DNA of 64,000 bases from contig DHHM01000014.1 of NCBI GenBank assembly GCA_002403305.1, forward strand, positions 209,223 to 273,222, written 5' to 3'. This document shows positions 44,924 to 54,481 of the stretch, piece by piece. Source of the stretch: Bacteroidales bacterium UBA4772. GTDB taxonomy: Bacteria; Bacteroidota; Bacteroidia; Bacteroidales; VadinHA17. A program made the position numbers and the translations under genes. Every line of letters starts with the position of its first letter. Within the stretch, counting starts at the first letter, position 1. The notes below the pieces were generated by a model. The model made no database searches and had not been told where the DNA came from. It saw nothing but the letters and a program-made list of their open reading frames with translations.

Positions 44924-45397
44924 CTCACAATAAATGTAAGGTTCAACGATGAAAAACAAAATTTCGTTGACAATAGAATCCCTGAAATTGAAAACTATAA
45001 TCAGGATGAAATTGATGCTCAGATTGAAGGATACAATACTCAAAACACCATGGAAGACGTTGGCGACTATGATTGTTTATGTGAGGATGATTTATTCCAG
45101 AATACATGGCTAATTGCTGGCAAAAAGTTTCAAAACCACATCGATTATTTCTGGGATGCTGAGATAACAGATTTATTTCAAAACGAGAAAAGAGATTTTT
45201 ATACCAAATACAGAGATGACTTTTCTGAAGATACATGGGAGAATTATTCGAAATATAGATGTTTGGAAGGAGAATCTGGATTCGTTTTTTGTATGAAGGA
45301 GAACTGTGAAGGATGCAATCATGTCAACACAAAAAAAGTTATTAATCCACATTACAGATTATGGGAAAAATATGTTGAGCCATTAATATTGGCTTAA
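44924..45397 (+). pseudogene. C-terminal part of the gene split by the IS3-family element
   Basis: An open frame of 157 codons from the IS right end, beginning LTINVRFNDEKQNFVDN and rich in acidic and aromatic residues (EDVGDYDCLCEDDLF, KFQNHIDYFWD). A late CMKENCEGCNH cysteine group may bind metal. An apparent GTG start at 44873 lies inside the IS and is not original. The lost N-terminus is at 43576-43641. Function unknown; AT content equals that of neighbouring island genes. Confidence 0.6.
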
Positions 45398-45472
45398 ATG
45401 TATTCACATACCTTAACCAGATTCATAATAGCAATTAAGGTTGCCAAGTGGTGTGGGGTTCGATTCGGTTAG

Positions 45473-48400
45473 CTAAAAAGGTGATGATATTACCTTAGCC
45501 ATTCCCCGGTACAAACAAACCCCATTTGCCCACTTCATCTGCTCTATGGTATTGCATTCTACCTCAAATATCCTGGGTGTTGAGACAAGTATACTTGTAC
45601 ATTTGGCCCGGCTTGTTGCCACATTCATACGATTCGGATTGTACAGGAAACTCATCCCCCTGGGAGCATTCTCAGAAGACGAACTTGTCATCGAGTAAAT
45701 AACAATGGGAGCTTCCTGTCCCTGGAATTTATCAACGGTGCCTACTGAGAATCCTGGTAATGACTCCTGCAATGCGCTTACTTGTGCATTATATGGAGCG
45801 ATGATTAATATGTCATTTTGTTCAAGTGACCTTGACAACCCATCTCGGTCAATCCATTTTATTCCTGCTGACATAAGATGATGGACGATTTTCTCAATTG
45901 CCTCAACCTCTTCTTTGGATTGACTCTGATTGCCAAAATGATCAACTGGCACATGGAAAAGACCACTGCCGGCAAAAGGTGTGTCCCCTTCCAGCCTTTG
46001 ATTCTCAAGTCCTTCTCTCGACCGCAATCTTCCTTCATAATAAAGAGTGGAAGTAAATTGGGTTATAAGCGGGTGCAGTCTCCAAGTTATACCCAGGAAT
46101 AATCCCATGTCTTCAGGCATGGTTTTGTTTCCATCAAGTATGTGTTCAAGAGCGGAGATATCAGCACCCTCCGGATGGGCACCCTTTTGAGGTTGTTCCA
46201 GTTGCTGCGGATCACCCAATAAAATGATGTTTCTGGCTGCCCTGGAAATGGTCAGAACATTGGTTAAAGACATCTGCCCTGCTTCATCAACAAAAAGATA
46301 ATCAAGAGTCTCTTCAAATATATCATCCGCCCAGAGCCAGGCAGTGCCACCTACTATTGTGCCCTGATTTAATGCTGCTAAACAAGCATTCTTATCCTTC
46401 AGAAAAGTTCCATCTCTGAGGTCCGCTTTTGCCTTATGCCCGATTTTTACATTGATTGCTTTTTCTTTCCCCAGTTCGACCGCTTTATCCAGCAAATTAC
46501 GAATTACCTTATGACTAACTGCTGTCACACCTATTCTCTTCCCTCTTTTCACAAGTTCAGCAATTACACTACCACCCAAATGCGTTTTCCCGGTACCAGG
46601 AGGACCCTGAACTGGTAAGATCCCATGTTCCAGATCGAGCGCAATTCTCAAAGCCGTTTCATCAATTGTCTCACCATTCTGAATACTCAATGGCCTCCCA
46701 GCCGATAATCGTGGTGGGTGTTTCAATAACAGGTCTCTGCCGGCTCTGTATGGCCCACTGCCCTCAATGCCATTGGAAATAATTGATTCTATAAATTTAT
46801 GAAAAGAAGGAACTAATGCACCGTTAGATACTATTTCTTTAATAAACACTGCATAGGGATGAATACCAGCCGTTTTGCCTGTTTTCTTTATATCAACTGT
46901 TCTGTTTTCAAGTGAAAAATCATGGATGGTTCCTATTTTATCTCCCTGTGGTTCATAAACCTCATTCCCCGAATCCATCGAAATTTCCTGCGGTGGATAA
47001 ATATATCTATCAATTGGGACTCTATTTGATTCTGGAAGCGTAGACTGAAACCTAAGTCCTGCAATTCCTTTTCTTTCCTCCATCATTTCGTTGGAATCCA
47101 GTTCTCGTAGTCTGAAAAATTCCCACCAGGCACTCCGCATTTCCCTGCGATAAAATTCTACCTGGTGAGCTAACAACCACTTTGCCTGCTCTTCATTTCC
47201 CCAATCGCCCGGATCATCCCCAAGTTCACTAACTAAGCTATCGTATAAGTCTCGTGCATACGCTTCCCCTTCAGCAATGGCCTCATTTGCATCACCCAAG
47301 GAGTCTTCCAATCTTGTTAATTCTGCTCCTTTGGCTATTTCATCCTGGTAAATAGATTCTATCCATTGATGCAAAGCAAGCGTAGCGAGACAATCATCTT
47401 TATTGTACGCTTCAATCAGTTCAAAATCGGAATCAGCGAACGTTGAAAAATCATCAAAGTCAAGTGCGATGGATATCCTTCTCCTTGCATCACTGGCAAG
47501 TCTCAAATCAGCTTTGCGTGTATAATCCGTGAACTTCTCGATCTCCTTTAATGAATAACTTTCAACACTGGCAATAAGAGTTTCTTTTATCACTGAAAAC
47601 AAATCAATAAACCGTTCTGAACGCAACAGTCGATCAACTTCTTGTTCAAATATTGCACTTCGGGATGCTAATCTCTTGATTGCAGTTGGCTCGTAGGGAG
47701 CATAGTGATATATATGCATTTCAGGAAAGACCTCCCATCGTTTCAAAATAAATGACATGAATTCTGAGAACATATCCTTTTCTTCCTTCCTGTTTCTTGC
47801 CCAGTAACCCTTGTATTCAATTTCATTGCCTTCATTTAAAAAAGCAATGCCAAACAGATACTCAATCCCTCCATCCTCATAGAAATGATCACCTTCTATA
47901 TCAAAATACAAATCCCCTCTTGATGGTTCTGGTAGTCTATTCAATCCTCTTAAAGGTTCAACGGGAAGTAATTCATGGAGCATTTTTTTCTCTTTCCTTC
48001 CTTTTAGCTGGATCTTTGCCTGTTCATGAATCTTTTTATATGTTTCTTCATTACCCTGTTCCGGGACTTTACGAAATGGTTTTGGCTCCTGGGCATATTT
48101 CTCAAGGCTGGAGATCCCCTGCTGTTCAAGCTCCTTCATCTGGTGAGATCGGACACCGGCAATCAGGCAGAGGTGATCATCCACATGCCATTTGGTATTG
48201 CATTCTTTCCACCATCGGCATGTATCGCACTTGGCTACTGGTAATGGATATGTTGGAACTGGTTCAGCCAAAATAACCTGATGAAACCTATTCTTTACAA
48301 ATCTATAGTAGGCTTCAAACTCAGGGAACCTGAAGATATCCTTTGGGAAATCAATTCCTGGTTTTACAACATACATGTATTCAGGAATTCTACCTTGAAG

Positions 48401-48856
48401 CTCACCAAGTAACTCAGAATACAGGCATAGCTGAAGCACTGTTCCGGCCTTTGTTTCCCTGGCAAGTTTCGTATCTTCCACTTCATAATAATACTCGCCA
48501 AGTTCGCTCTCTCCTGGTACTTTTCTCAGTATATCGGCAATACCTACCCATCCATCCTTTTCAAATCTGGCCTGGGTGATAATATCATATCCCTTCGAGA
48601 TTGCAACATTTGTTTCATTGGTAGAATGTCCTTCTAATTCAAAAACCTCTAAACCCTGGGATTTTAAATGAGCAACATAGGCTTGTTCATGCTCAATTCC
48701 CTTCTGCTGAATTAATACTAATGCCGGATTACTCCAATCTGGGGGATCTATTTCCCCAAGAGCAGTTTTCCTGTCTAATTCAGTTAGGTGCCTGCATCCT
48801 AAAAAGTTTACGAGGTCAGAGGCTGAGTAATGAATTGATTGGTTGATAATTCTCAT
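45473..48856 (-). CDS. RecB-like nuclease / RNase H-like / SF1 helicase fusion (TM0106-type)
   Basis: A 1127-residue three-part enzyme. The N-terminal TM0106-type RecB-like nuclease shows GIADILRK near 104, YYEVEDTKLARE near 123 and a cysteine cluster CDTCRWWKEC near 210 that may hold FeS or zinc. The RNase_H_2/DnaQ-like domain (LYFDIEGDHF near 316 to YNKDDCLATL near 485) follows. The C-terminal AAA_11/AAA_12 helicase has Walker A GPPGTGKT near 748, DEAGQ near 855, GDPQQLEQP near 880 and TVDKFQGQEA near 1045. Such fusions process DNA ends and occur in mobile defence loci. It diverges from the XRE regulator across a 120-bp gap with a palindrome, so it is probably co-controlled with the four-gene run. 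Its native role is not known. Confidence 0.85.
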   Translation of the reverse strand: MRIINQSIHYSASDLVNFLGCRHLTELDRKTALGEIDPPDWSNPALVLIQQKGIEHEQAYVAHLKSQGLEVFELEGHSTNETNVAISKGYDIITQARFEKDGWVGIADILRKVPGESELGEYYYEVEDTKLARETKAGTVLQLCLYSELLGELQGRIPEYMYVVKPGIDFPKDIFRFPEFEAYYRFVKNRFHQVILAEPVPTYPLPVAKCDTCRWWKECNTKWHVDDHLCLIAGVRSHQMKELEQQGISSLEKYAQEPKPFRKVPEQGNEETYKKIHEQAKIQLKGRKEKKMLHELLPVEPLRGLNRLPEPSRGDLYFDIEGDHFYEDGGIEYLFGIAFLNEGNEIEYKGYWARNRKEEKDMFSEFMSFILKRWEVFPEMHIYHYAPYEPTAIKRLASRSAIFEQEVDRLLRSERFIDLFSVIKETLIASVESYSLKEIEKFTDYTRKADLRLASDARRRISIALDFDDFSTFADSDFELIEAYNKDDCLATLALHQWIESIYQDEIAKGAELTRLEDSLGDANEAIAEGEAYARDLYDSLVSELGDDPGDWGNEEQAKWLLAHQVEFYRREMRSAWWEFFRLRELDSNEMMEERKGIAGLRFQSTLPESNRVPIDRYIYPPQEISMDSGNEVYEPQGDKIGTIHDFSLENRTVDIKKTGKTAGIHPYAVFIKEIVSNGALVPSFHKFIESIISNGIEGSGPYRAGRDLLLKHPPRLSAGRPLSIQNGETIDETALRIALDLEHGILPVQGPPGTGKTHLGGSVIAELVKRGKRIGVTAVSHKVIRNLLDKAVELGKEKAINVKIGHKAKADLRDGTFLKDKNACLAALNQGTIVGGTAWLWADDIFEETLDYLFVDEAGQMSLTNVLTISRAARNIILLGDPQQLEQPQKGAHPEGADISALEHILDGNKTMPEDMGLFLGITWRLHPLITQFTSTLYYEGRLRSREGLENQRLEGDTPFAGSGLFHVPVDHFGNQSQSKEEVEAIEKIVHHLMSAGIKWIDRDGLSRSLEQNDILIIAPYNAQVSALQESLPGFSVGTVDKFQGQEAPIVIYSMTSSSSENAPRGMSFLYNPNRMNVATSRAKCTSILVSTPRIFEVECNTIEQMKWANGVCLYRGMAKVISSPF

Positions 48857-48919
48857 TTAAGGGAGACCAATTTATTATTAGGGTAAGTTACAGATTTTTT
48901 TATTAAATAAATTAAATAG

Positions 48920-48938
48920 TATCTCAACTCATGAGATA
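48920..48938. promoter_or_regulatory. Palindromic candidate operator for the XRE regulator
   Basis: TATCTCA (48920-48926) and TGAGATA (48932-48938) form a 7-bp perfect dyad with a 5-base spacer, in the 120-bp gap between the nuclease-helicase and regulator starts. A dyad of this size suits a dimeric Cro/CI-type repressor acting on both divergent promoters. No experiment supports it. Confidence 0.5.
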
Positions 48939-48976
48939 TTTTTCATACCTTCATCTGCAATTATAATGGAAAACCT

Positions 48977-49168
48977 ATGAACAGGATCAAGGAAGTCCTC
49001 TATGAGAAAGGAATTAAGCAGGTTTGGCTGGCTGAAAAACTGGGCAAAAGCTATAATATGGTTAACAGCTATGTACAGAATCGTAGACAACCATCCCTCG
49101 AAGTTTTATACCATATCTCTGAAATTTTGGGAGTGGATGTAAAAGACTTAATTATAAGTAAAAAGTAA
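48977..49168 (+). CDS. Small XRE-family (Cro/CI) regulator
   Basis: A 63-residue protein that is just one helix-turn-helix domain: MNRIKEVLYEKGIKQVWLAE, then KLGKSYNMVNSYVQNRRQPS and LEVLYHISEILGVDVKDLI. The Q-x-x-L-A scaffold and NRRQPSLEVL recognition-to-next-helix pattern are typical of XRE proteins. It lies 28 bp before the large helicase gene and points the same way, so it is likely the first cistron of the defence operon and its repressor. Confidence 0.9.
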   Translation: MNRIKEVLYEKGIKQVWLAEKLGKSYNMVNSYVQNRRQPSLEVLYHISEILGVDVKDLIISKK

Positions 49169-49196
49169 TATTCATTGCACCCCAAACGGATCACCT

Positions 49197-52100
49197 ATGA
49201 ATATATTAAAATTCCACGACAAGCTGATTGAAAATTATAGAAACTACATCACCAGTTTCTTAAACATCAAAGATCCAGGAATAAGCCAATTTGTCGATCA
49301 GGAAATTCAAAATAAGAAACTGTGGCCAGACCCTCTTGTCCAGTTCAATCCTACATACCAGGTTGGAAGTGCATTAAAGATATTGACCAAAGAAAGAGTA
49401 CTGCATCCTGATTTGGAAAAGATATTCATCGGATATGAGCTGTATAAACACCAGGAAGAAGCGATCAGGTTGGGAGCAGCAGGAAAGGAATTTATAGTTA
49501 CATCCGGCACAGGATCAGGAAAATCTTTGACTTACATGGCCACTGTTTTCAGCCATATCCTAAATAACCGGGAAGCAGTCAGAGACAAAAATTTATCGGT
49601 CATAGTTTACCCAATGAATGCCCTGATCAATTCGCAAAATGAGGAAATTAAGAAATATGAAAGGAACTACCTGAAATCATCTTTGCCGTCTGGTATTACT
49701 TATAATGAGGAACTTAAAACTCTGGATGAACAGATAAAAGATTTGAAAGAAATTGTTGGCGACATCTTTCCCATTAAATATGCTCAGTACACAGGTCAGG
49801 AGGACGAAGAAACTCGTGAGGCAATAAGAAGGAACCCACCTCACATACTTCTCACAAACTATATGATGCTGGAGTTAATCATGACAAGGGGAGGAAAAGA
49901 TGTTGAGATTAGAAATGCTATTCTTGACGGTATCAGATTCCTTGTATTTGATGAGTTGCATACCTACCGGGGACGCCAGGGATCAGATGTATCAATTCTG
50001 ATAAGACGAATCAAGGCCAATGCACAAAACAAAATTTCATGTATAGGTACCTCTGCCACCATGATTTCTTCTGAGACAGCCACTTTATTGCAACAGAAAC
50101 AAGAGGTAGCGAACATAGGTTCCCTGATATTTGGATCCGATATTAATGAAAATCAAATCATCAATGAATCTTTAGTAAGAAGTATTGGTGAGGATGTAGT
50201 AATAACCCCTGAGAAAGTTGCGCTTGCGGTTCAGACAGATATTGACCGTTCCTGGTCGTTCCAAGAATTTGAACAGCATCAGACTGCCAACTGGCTTGAA
50301 GATAATATTGCGCTTGAAAGCAAAGAAGGTGTAATGGTCCGCAGAAAACCCCTTACCATTCAGACTATAAGTGAGAAATTATCAGATTACTGTGGCGTTT
50401 CAGTTGAAAAATGTCAACAACATATACTTGATTTACTCGAATGGGCAAACCTGTTAAACTCTCATAAGGAGAAGGATCAGAGGAAGAACTATCTTCCATA
50501 CAGGATTCATCAGTTCATTGCACAGACAGGATCCGTTTATGCAACTTTGGGTGATCAGCACGACCGGCAATTATTTATGGATGCCGGTCTATATGCCGAA
50601 GATAAAGACACATTCATCTTTCCATTGGTTTTCAGTCGTTCATCCGGACATGAAATGTATTGTGTTAATCTGAATGAAAATGAAAGCAAAATTCTACCAA
50701 GGGAGTTTTATAATCTAACAGATTCTGAAGAAGAAGAGGAGCGTCCTGCATCAGGATATGTTTTTATCCAACATGGTGAAGACGATGAACCTGTGTGGGA
50801 TGAGGAAAGGGATCTGCCGGATCTGCCAGAATCCTGGTTCAACCCACCTCGTAAAGATGGTACACAAACATTAAAGAAAAATGTTCAGGCACGTATTCCG
50901 AAAAGGATTTATTTTGATAAAGAGGGTAACTTTTCGTTTCAGGAAAAATTGAAATACGAAGGGTGGTTTATTACAGAACCACTAATGATTGATCCAACTT
51001 CGGGCAATATTTTTGATGCAAGAACTGCTGAATATACCAAAATCATTAAGATTGGGGGCGAAGGTCGGAGTACTGCCACAACCGTTCTTTCCTTTGAGGC
51101 CATCACCCAGCTTCAGGCATTTAATGAATCTCCCGAAAAACAGAAACTTTTAAGTTTTACAGATAACCGGCAGGATGCATCACTTCAATCAGGACATTTC
51201 AATGACTTTGTAAAGGTTGGCCAGCTCAGGGCAGCAATAGCAAAAGCATTGGAAGAAAATGATTCTTTAGACTATTCCAATATAGCAGATAAGGTCTTTG
51301 ATGCAATACATATTCCTCAGGAGGAGTATTCAAAGAATCCGGCAAAATTCCCTGGTCCAAAGAAAGAAAATGAAGACACATTCAAGGATTTCATCATTTA
51401 CAGGTTGCTGCATGATTTGAGACGAAGCTGGCGGGTTGTGCTGCCTAACCTTGAGCAATGTGCCCTTTTAAATATTGATTATAAACATCTGGACAGTTCA
51501 GTATCCGATGATTCATTATGGGAAGATCAGGAACTGCTAAGTAGGATGTCTCCTGAAGAACGCAAAGAATTCCTTCATCAGATTTTTGATTTCTTCAGGA
51601 AATTATATGCATTGAATTATACGATGCTCGAACCTTCAGCAATCAATCAAAACACCATCAAAATAAGAGAGAAACTCAGAGATCCCTGGACATTGGATGA
51701 CTCTGATAAAATTGAATATCCCTCTCATATAAGAATTGAAAAACTTGCCCGATCAGCCATCAGCTTCTACACCGAAAGTGGAAGTTACCAGAGTGTATTT
51801 GGGCGATATATTAAAAGGAATGCTAAAGAATTTGGAGTTGATTTGAAGGGCAAGGAGGTATATAATTCCTTCTTATATGATTTATTGGATTTCCTTGTCG
51901 AAGCAGGATGGCTTATTCGTAAACCAGTGAAATCTGATGCCAATGAGGAAATATCCGTTTATCAGCTAAGAGTGGATAGCATCATCTGGAAGAAAGGGGA
52001 CGGGAATACAATTACTCCTGATTTAATTAAGCAACGTTCCTATAAACCATTAACCCCCAAGGTTAATGAATATTTTAAAAGATTTTACAGAATCGACTAT

Positions 52101-54440
52101 CGTGCTCTTAAACCATTAGAGGGCAGGGAACATACAGGACAGATTAATTCACAAAAAAGGAAAGATCGGGAAAAGGAGTTCCGTGAGGGTAAAATTGGAG
52201 TCTTATTCTGTTCCCCTACTATGGAATTGGGTATTGATATATCAGATCTTTCCATTGTGCATTTGCGCAATGTCCCCCCTTCTCCCTCAAACTATGCTCA
52301 GAGAAGTGGCCGTGCAGGAAGATCAGGACAGGCTGCACTGGTCATGGCCTATTGTAGCAATTTCAGTCCTCATGACCGGCATTATTTTAAGAATCCGGCC
52401 AAAATGGTATCGGGTGAAGTCTCGACTCCAAGGATGGATCTGATTAATGAGGAACTTTTAAAAAGCCACTTGCATGCAAGCATCCTTACGCTGAAATCGA
52501 TAGCTGGTCTGAACAATTCTATCGGAGATATTATCAATAAGGACAACCTGGAGAAACTACCAATCAGGGAAGAAGTTGTTGAGTCGCTTAAATTATCTGA
52601 ACAGCAAAAAATCCAGGTACTGACAACTTTCAGAAAAGTGATCGATGATTCCTATTTCAAAAATGAATTAAATCAAAGAAAACCAGCCTGGTTCAATGAA
52701 GATTGGATGAGGCGGTCGATTGATGAGTTCCTACAACGATTTGATGAATCATTGGACAGATGGAGGTTGCTGTATAGAAGTGCAATTATACAATTCAGAT
52801 CAGCAAATGATATAATTGAAAACCGAATCTATGCTGACAATCACGAGAAAATAAAAGATGCTAAGAATTCCAGGCGACAAGCCGAGAGGCAAATGGAATT
52901 GCTCCTGAATGATTCGAAGGATGGAGGCAGAAATAACCAGGGAAGTCAATCGGAATTTTATCCATTCAGGTATCTGGCTTCTGAAGGGTTCTTGCCTGGT
53001 TATAATTTTACACGACTACCAATACGGTCTTTCCTTGAGAATAAGGAAGGTTCCGGTGATTTTGTTTCCCGGCCAAGAATACTTGCTTTAAATGAGTTCG
53101 GTCCTCGTAATGTGATTTATCATGATGGTGCAAAATACCGGATTGATAGAATTATGTTATCCGAAGCAGAAGCCAAACTTGAGAAGGCCAAAATCAGTCC
53201 TTATACTGGTTATATTTTAATGAAGGATCAATATAACTATAATGTTGATCCTATGGTAAATAAGGAGCTTAATGAAGGAATGGATAAGTTCACTCATCCT
53301 GACCTGGTCAACATGGCAGAAACCAAAGCATACGAACTTCAACGAATAACCTGCCAGGAAGAAGAAAGAACTCGTAGGGGATTTGACATAAGAACCTATT
53401 TTGCTGTGGAAGGTGGATTTGATAGCATTACAGAGGTTGTGGTTAATGTGGATAAAGAAAAACTTCTTCATATCCACGCCATTCCATCCGCCAGACTGGT
53501 AAAAATTAGCTACAAATGGAGATCCTCACCCGAAAACGGTTATGCCCTGAATTTAAAAAACGGATACTGGCAAACCAAAAAACAGGAAACCGAGGAAGGC
53601 AACAATGATGAAATCAGAAGAATTAAACTCTATACTACTCTTACTGCAAATGCGCTCTTTATACAACCGGTTGAATCACTCGCTCTGGAAGGTGGTAAAG
53701 ATGGAGTAATAACATTGATGTATGCATTAAAAAGGTCTATTGAGAACTTCTTCCAGGTTGAAGCCAATGAAATTGGTGCTACGATTATGGGTGAAGGTGA
53801 TATCCCCAATCTATTGATCTACGAGGCCTCTGAAGGCAGTTTGGGAGTATTGTCACAGGTTGTTGATAATCCTTCTATCTATAAGGCAGTGATGAGTGAA
53901 GCTTTCGAGTTCTTGTTTATGAAAGATGGGGTTGAAATACCTAAAGAGGATTTGGTTCCAGCATCCTATGATGATCTGCTGAGTTATTATAATCAGATCC
54001 ATCACCAATCTATTAACAGGAACTACATCAGGGAATCGCTGAGATTATTGAAAGATTCAGACGTTGAAATTCTTACATCCCGATCCTTTTCTTCTTATGA
54101 TGAACAATACCAATCCCTGCAGGCAACAAGAGATCCGAACAGTAGCACAGAGGATCAATTTCTGAAATTCCTGTATAACAGAGGATTAAAACTACCAGAT
54201 GAAGCGCAGCCAATAATCCCTGATATGTATGTACGACCTGATTTTATGTATAAACCTAATATCTGTGTTTTCTGTGATGGAACTCCTCATGATGATCCTA
54301 TTGTCAAAAAGGATGATCTGGAAAAGAGAAAGGCACTTAATGATTCTGGGAAATACCAGGTATTGTTCTGGTATTATAAAGATTCGATAGAAGACTTTGT
54401 AGGAAACAGGCCAGATGTCTTTAAAAAAGTTCGGTCATAA
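49197..54440 (+). CDS. DEAD/DEAH helicase with DUF1998-like region and C-terminal nuclease-like tail
   Basis: A 1747-residue SF2 helicase of the YprA/COG1205 type. Walker A is TSGTGSGKS near 101, motif II DELH near 252, SATM near 286. The helicase C domain has CSPTMELGIDIS near 1005 and QRSGRAGRSGQAA near 1036. The region near 1480-1580 (FIQPVESLALEG, GATIMGEGDIPNLLIYEASEG) fits DUF1998, though the usual four cysteines are absent. The last 70 residues (PDFMYKPNICVFCDGTPHDD, then K..KALNDSGKYQVLFWYYKD) resemble a Vsr/DUF559-type endonuclease fold. Architecture recalls DruE or a DrmA-DrmB fusion. It is the core of the defence run, 42 bp before the SNF2 gene. Likely role: ATP-driven scanning or unwinding of invading DNA. 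Confidence 0.85.
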   Translation: MNILKFHDKLIENYRNYITSFLNIKDPGISQFVDQEIQNKKLWPDPLVQFNPTYQVGSALKILTKERVLHPDLEKIFIGYELYKHQEEAIRLGAAGKEFIVTSGTGSGKSLTYMATVFSHILNNREAVRDKNLSVIVYPMNALINSQNEEIKKYERNYLKSSLPSGITYNEELKTLDEQIKDLKEIVGDIFPIKYAQYTGQEDEETREAIRRNPPHILLTNYMMLELIMTRGGKDVEIRNAILDGIRFLVFDELHTYRGRQGSDVSILIRRIKANAQNKISCIGTSATMISSETATLLQQKQEVANIGSLIFGSDINENQIINESLVRSIGEDVVITPEKVALAVQTDIDRSWSFQEFEQHQTANWLEDNIALESKEGVMVRRKPLTIQTISEKLSDYCGVSVEKCQQHILDLLEWANLLNSHKEKDQRKNYLPYRIHQFIAQTGSVYATLGDQHDRQLFMDAGLYAEDKDTFIFPLVFSRSSGHEMYCVNLNENESKILPREFYNLTDSEEEEERPASGYVFIQHGEDDEPVWDEERDLPDLPESWFNPPRKDGTQTLKKNVQARIPKRIYFDKEGNFSFQEKLKYEGWFITEPLMIDPTSGNIFDARTAEYTKIIKIGGEGRSTATTVLSFEAITQLQAFNESPEKQKLLSFTDNRQDASLQSGHFNDFVKVGQLRAAIAKALEENDSLDYSNIADKVFDAIHIPQEEYSKNPAKFPGPKKENEDTFKDFIIYRLLHDLRRSWRVVLPNLEQCALLNIDYKHLDSSVSDDSLWEDQELLSRMSPEERKEFLHQIFDFFRKLYALNYTMLEPSAINQNTIKIREKLRDPWTLDDSDKIEYPSHIRIEKLARSAISFYTESGSYQSVFGRYIKRNAKEFGVDLKGKEVYNSFLYDLLDFLVEAGWLIRKPVKSDANEEISVYQLRVDSIIWKKGDGNTITPDLIKQRSYKPLTPKVNEYFKRFYRIDYRALKPLEGREHTGQINSQKRKDREKEFREGKIGVLFCSPTMELGIDISDLSIVHLRNVPPSPSNYAQRSGRAGRSGQAALVMAYCSNFSPHDRHYFKNPAKMVSGEVSTPRMDLINEELLKSHLHASILTLKSIAGLNNSIGDIINKDNLEKLPIREEVVESLKLSEQQKIQVLTTFRKVIDDSYFKNELNQRKPAWFNEDWMRRSIDEFLQRFDESLDRWRLLYRSAIIQFRSANDIIENRIYADNHEKIKDAKNSRRQAERQMELLLNDSKDGGRNNQGSQSEFYPFRYLASEGFLPGYNFTRLPIRSFLENKEGSGDFVSRPRILALNEFGPRNVIYHDGAKYRIDRIMLSEAEAKLEKAKISPYTGYILMKDQYNYNVDPMVNKELNEGMDKFTHPDLVNMAETKAYELQRITCQEEERTRRGFDIRTYFAVEGGFDSITEVVVNVDKEKLLHIHAIPSARLVKISYKWRSSPENGYALNLKNGYWQTKKQETEEGNNDEIRRIKLYTTLTANALFIQPVESLALEGGKDGVITLMYALKRSIENFFQVEANEIGATIMGEGDIPNLLIYEASEGSLGVLSQVVDNPSIYKAVMSEAFEFLFMKDGVEIPKEDLVPASYDDLLSYYNQIHHQSINRNYIRESLRLLKDSDVEILTSRSFSSYDEQYQSLQATRDPNSSTEDQFLKFLYNRGLKLPDEAQPIIPDMYVRPDFMYKPNICVFCDGTPHDDPIVKKDDLEKRKALNDSGKYQVLFWYYKDSIEDFVGNRPDVFKKVRS

Positions 54441-54481
54441 CTTTTAATCCGTGATTTACAAACATTGATAACTAAAAATAA

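Noticed and set aside
43642..44926. Target-site duplication of the IS3-family element
   Set aside because: CTT/CTC is only a 3-bp near match and the exact left border is uncertain by 3 bases, so it is not reported as a TSD.
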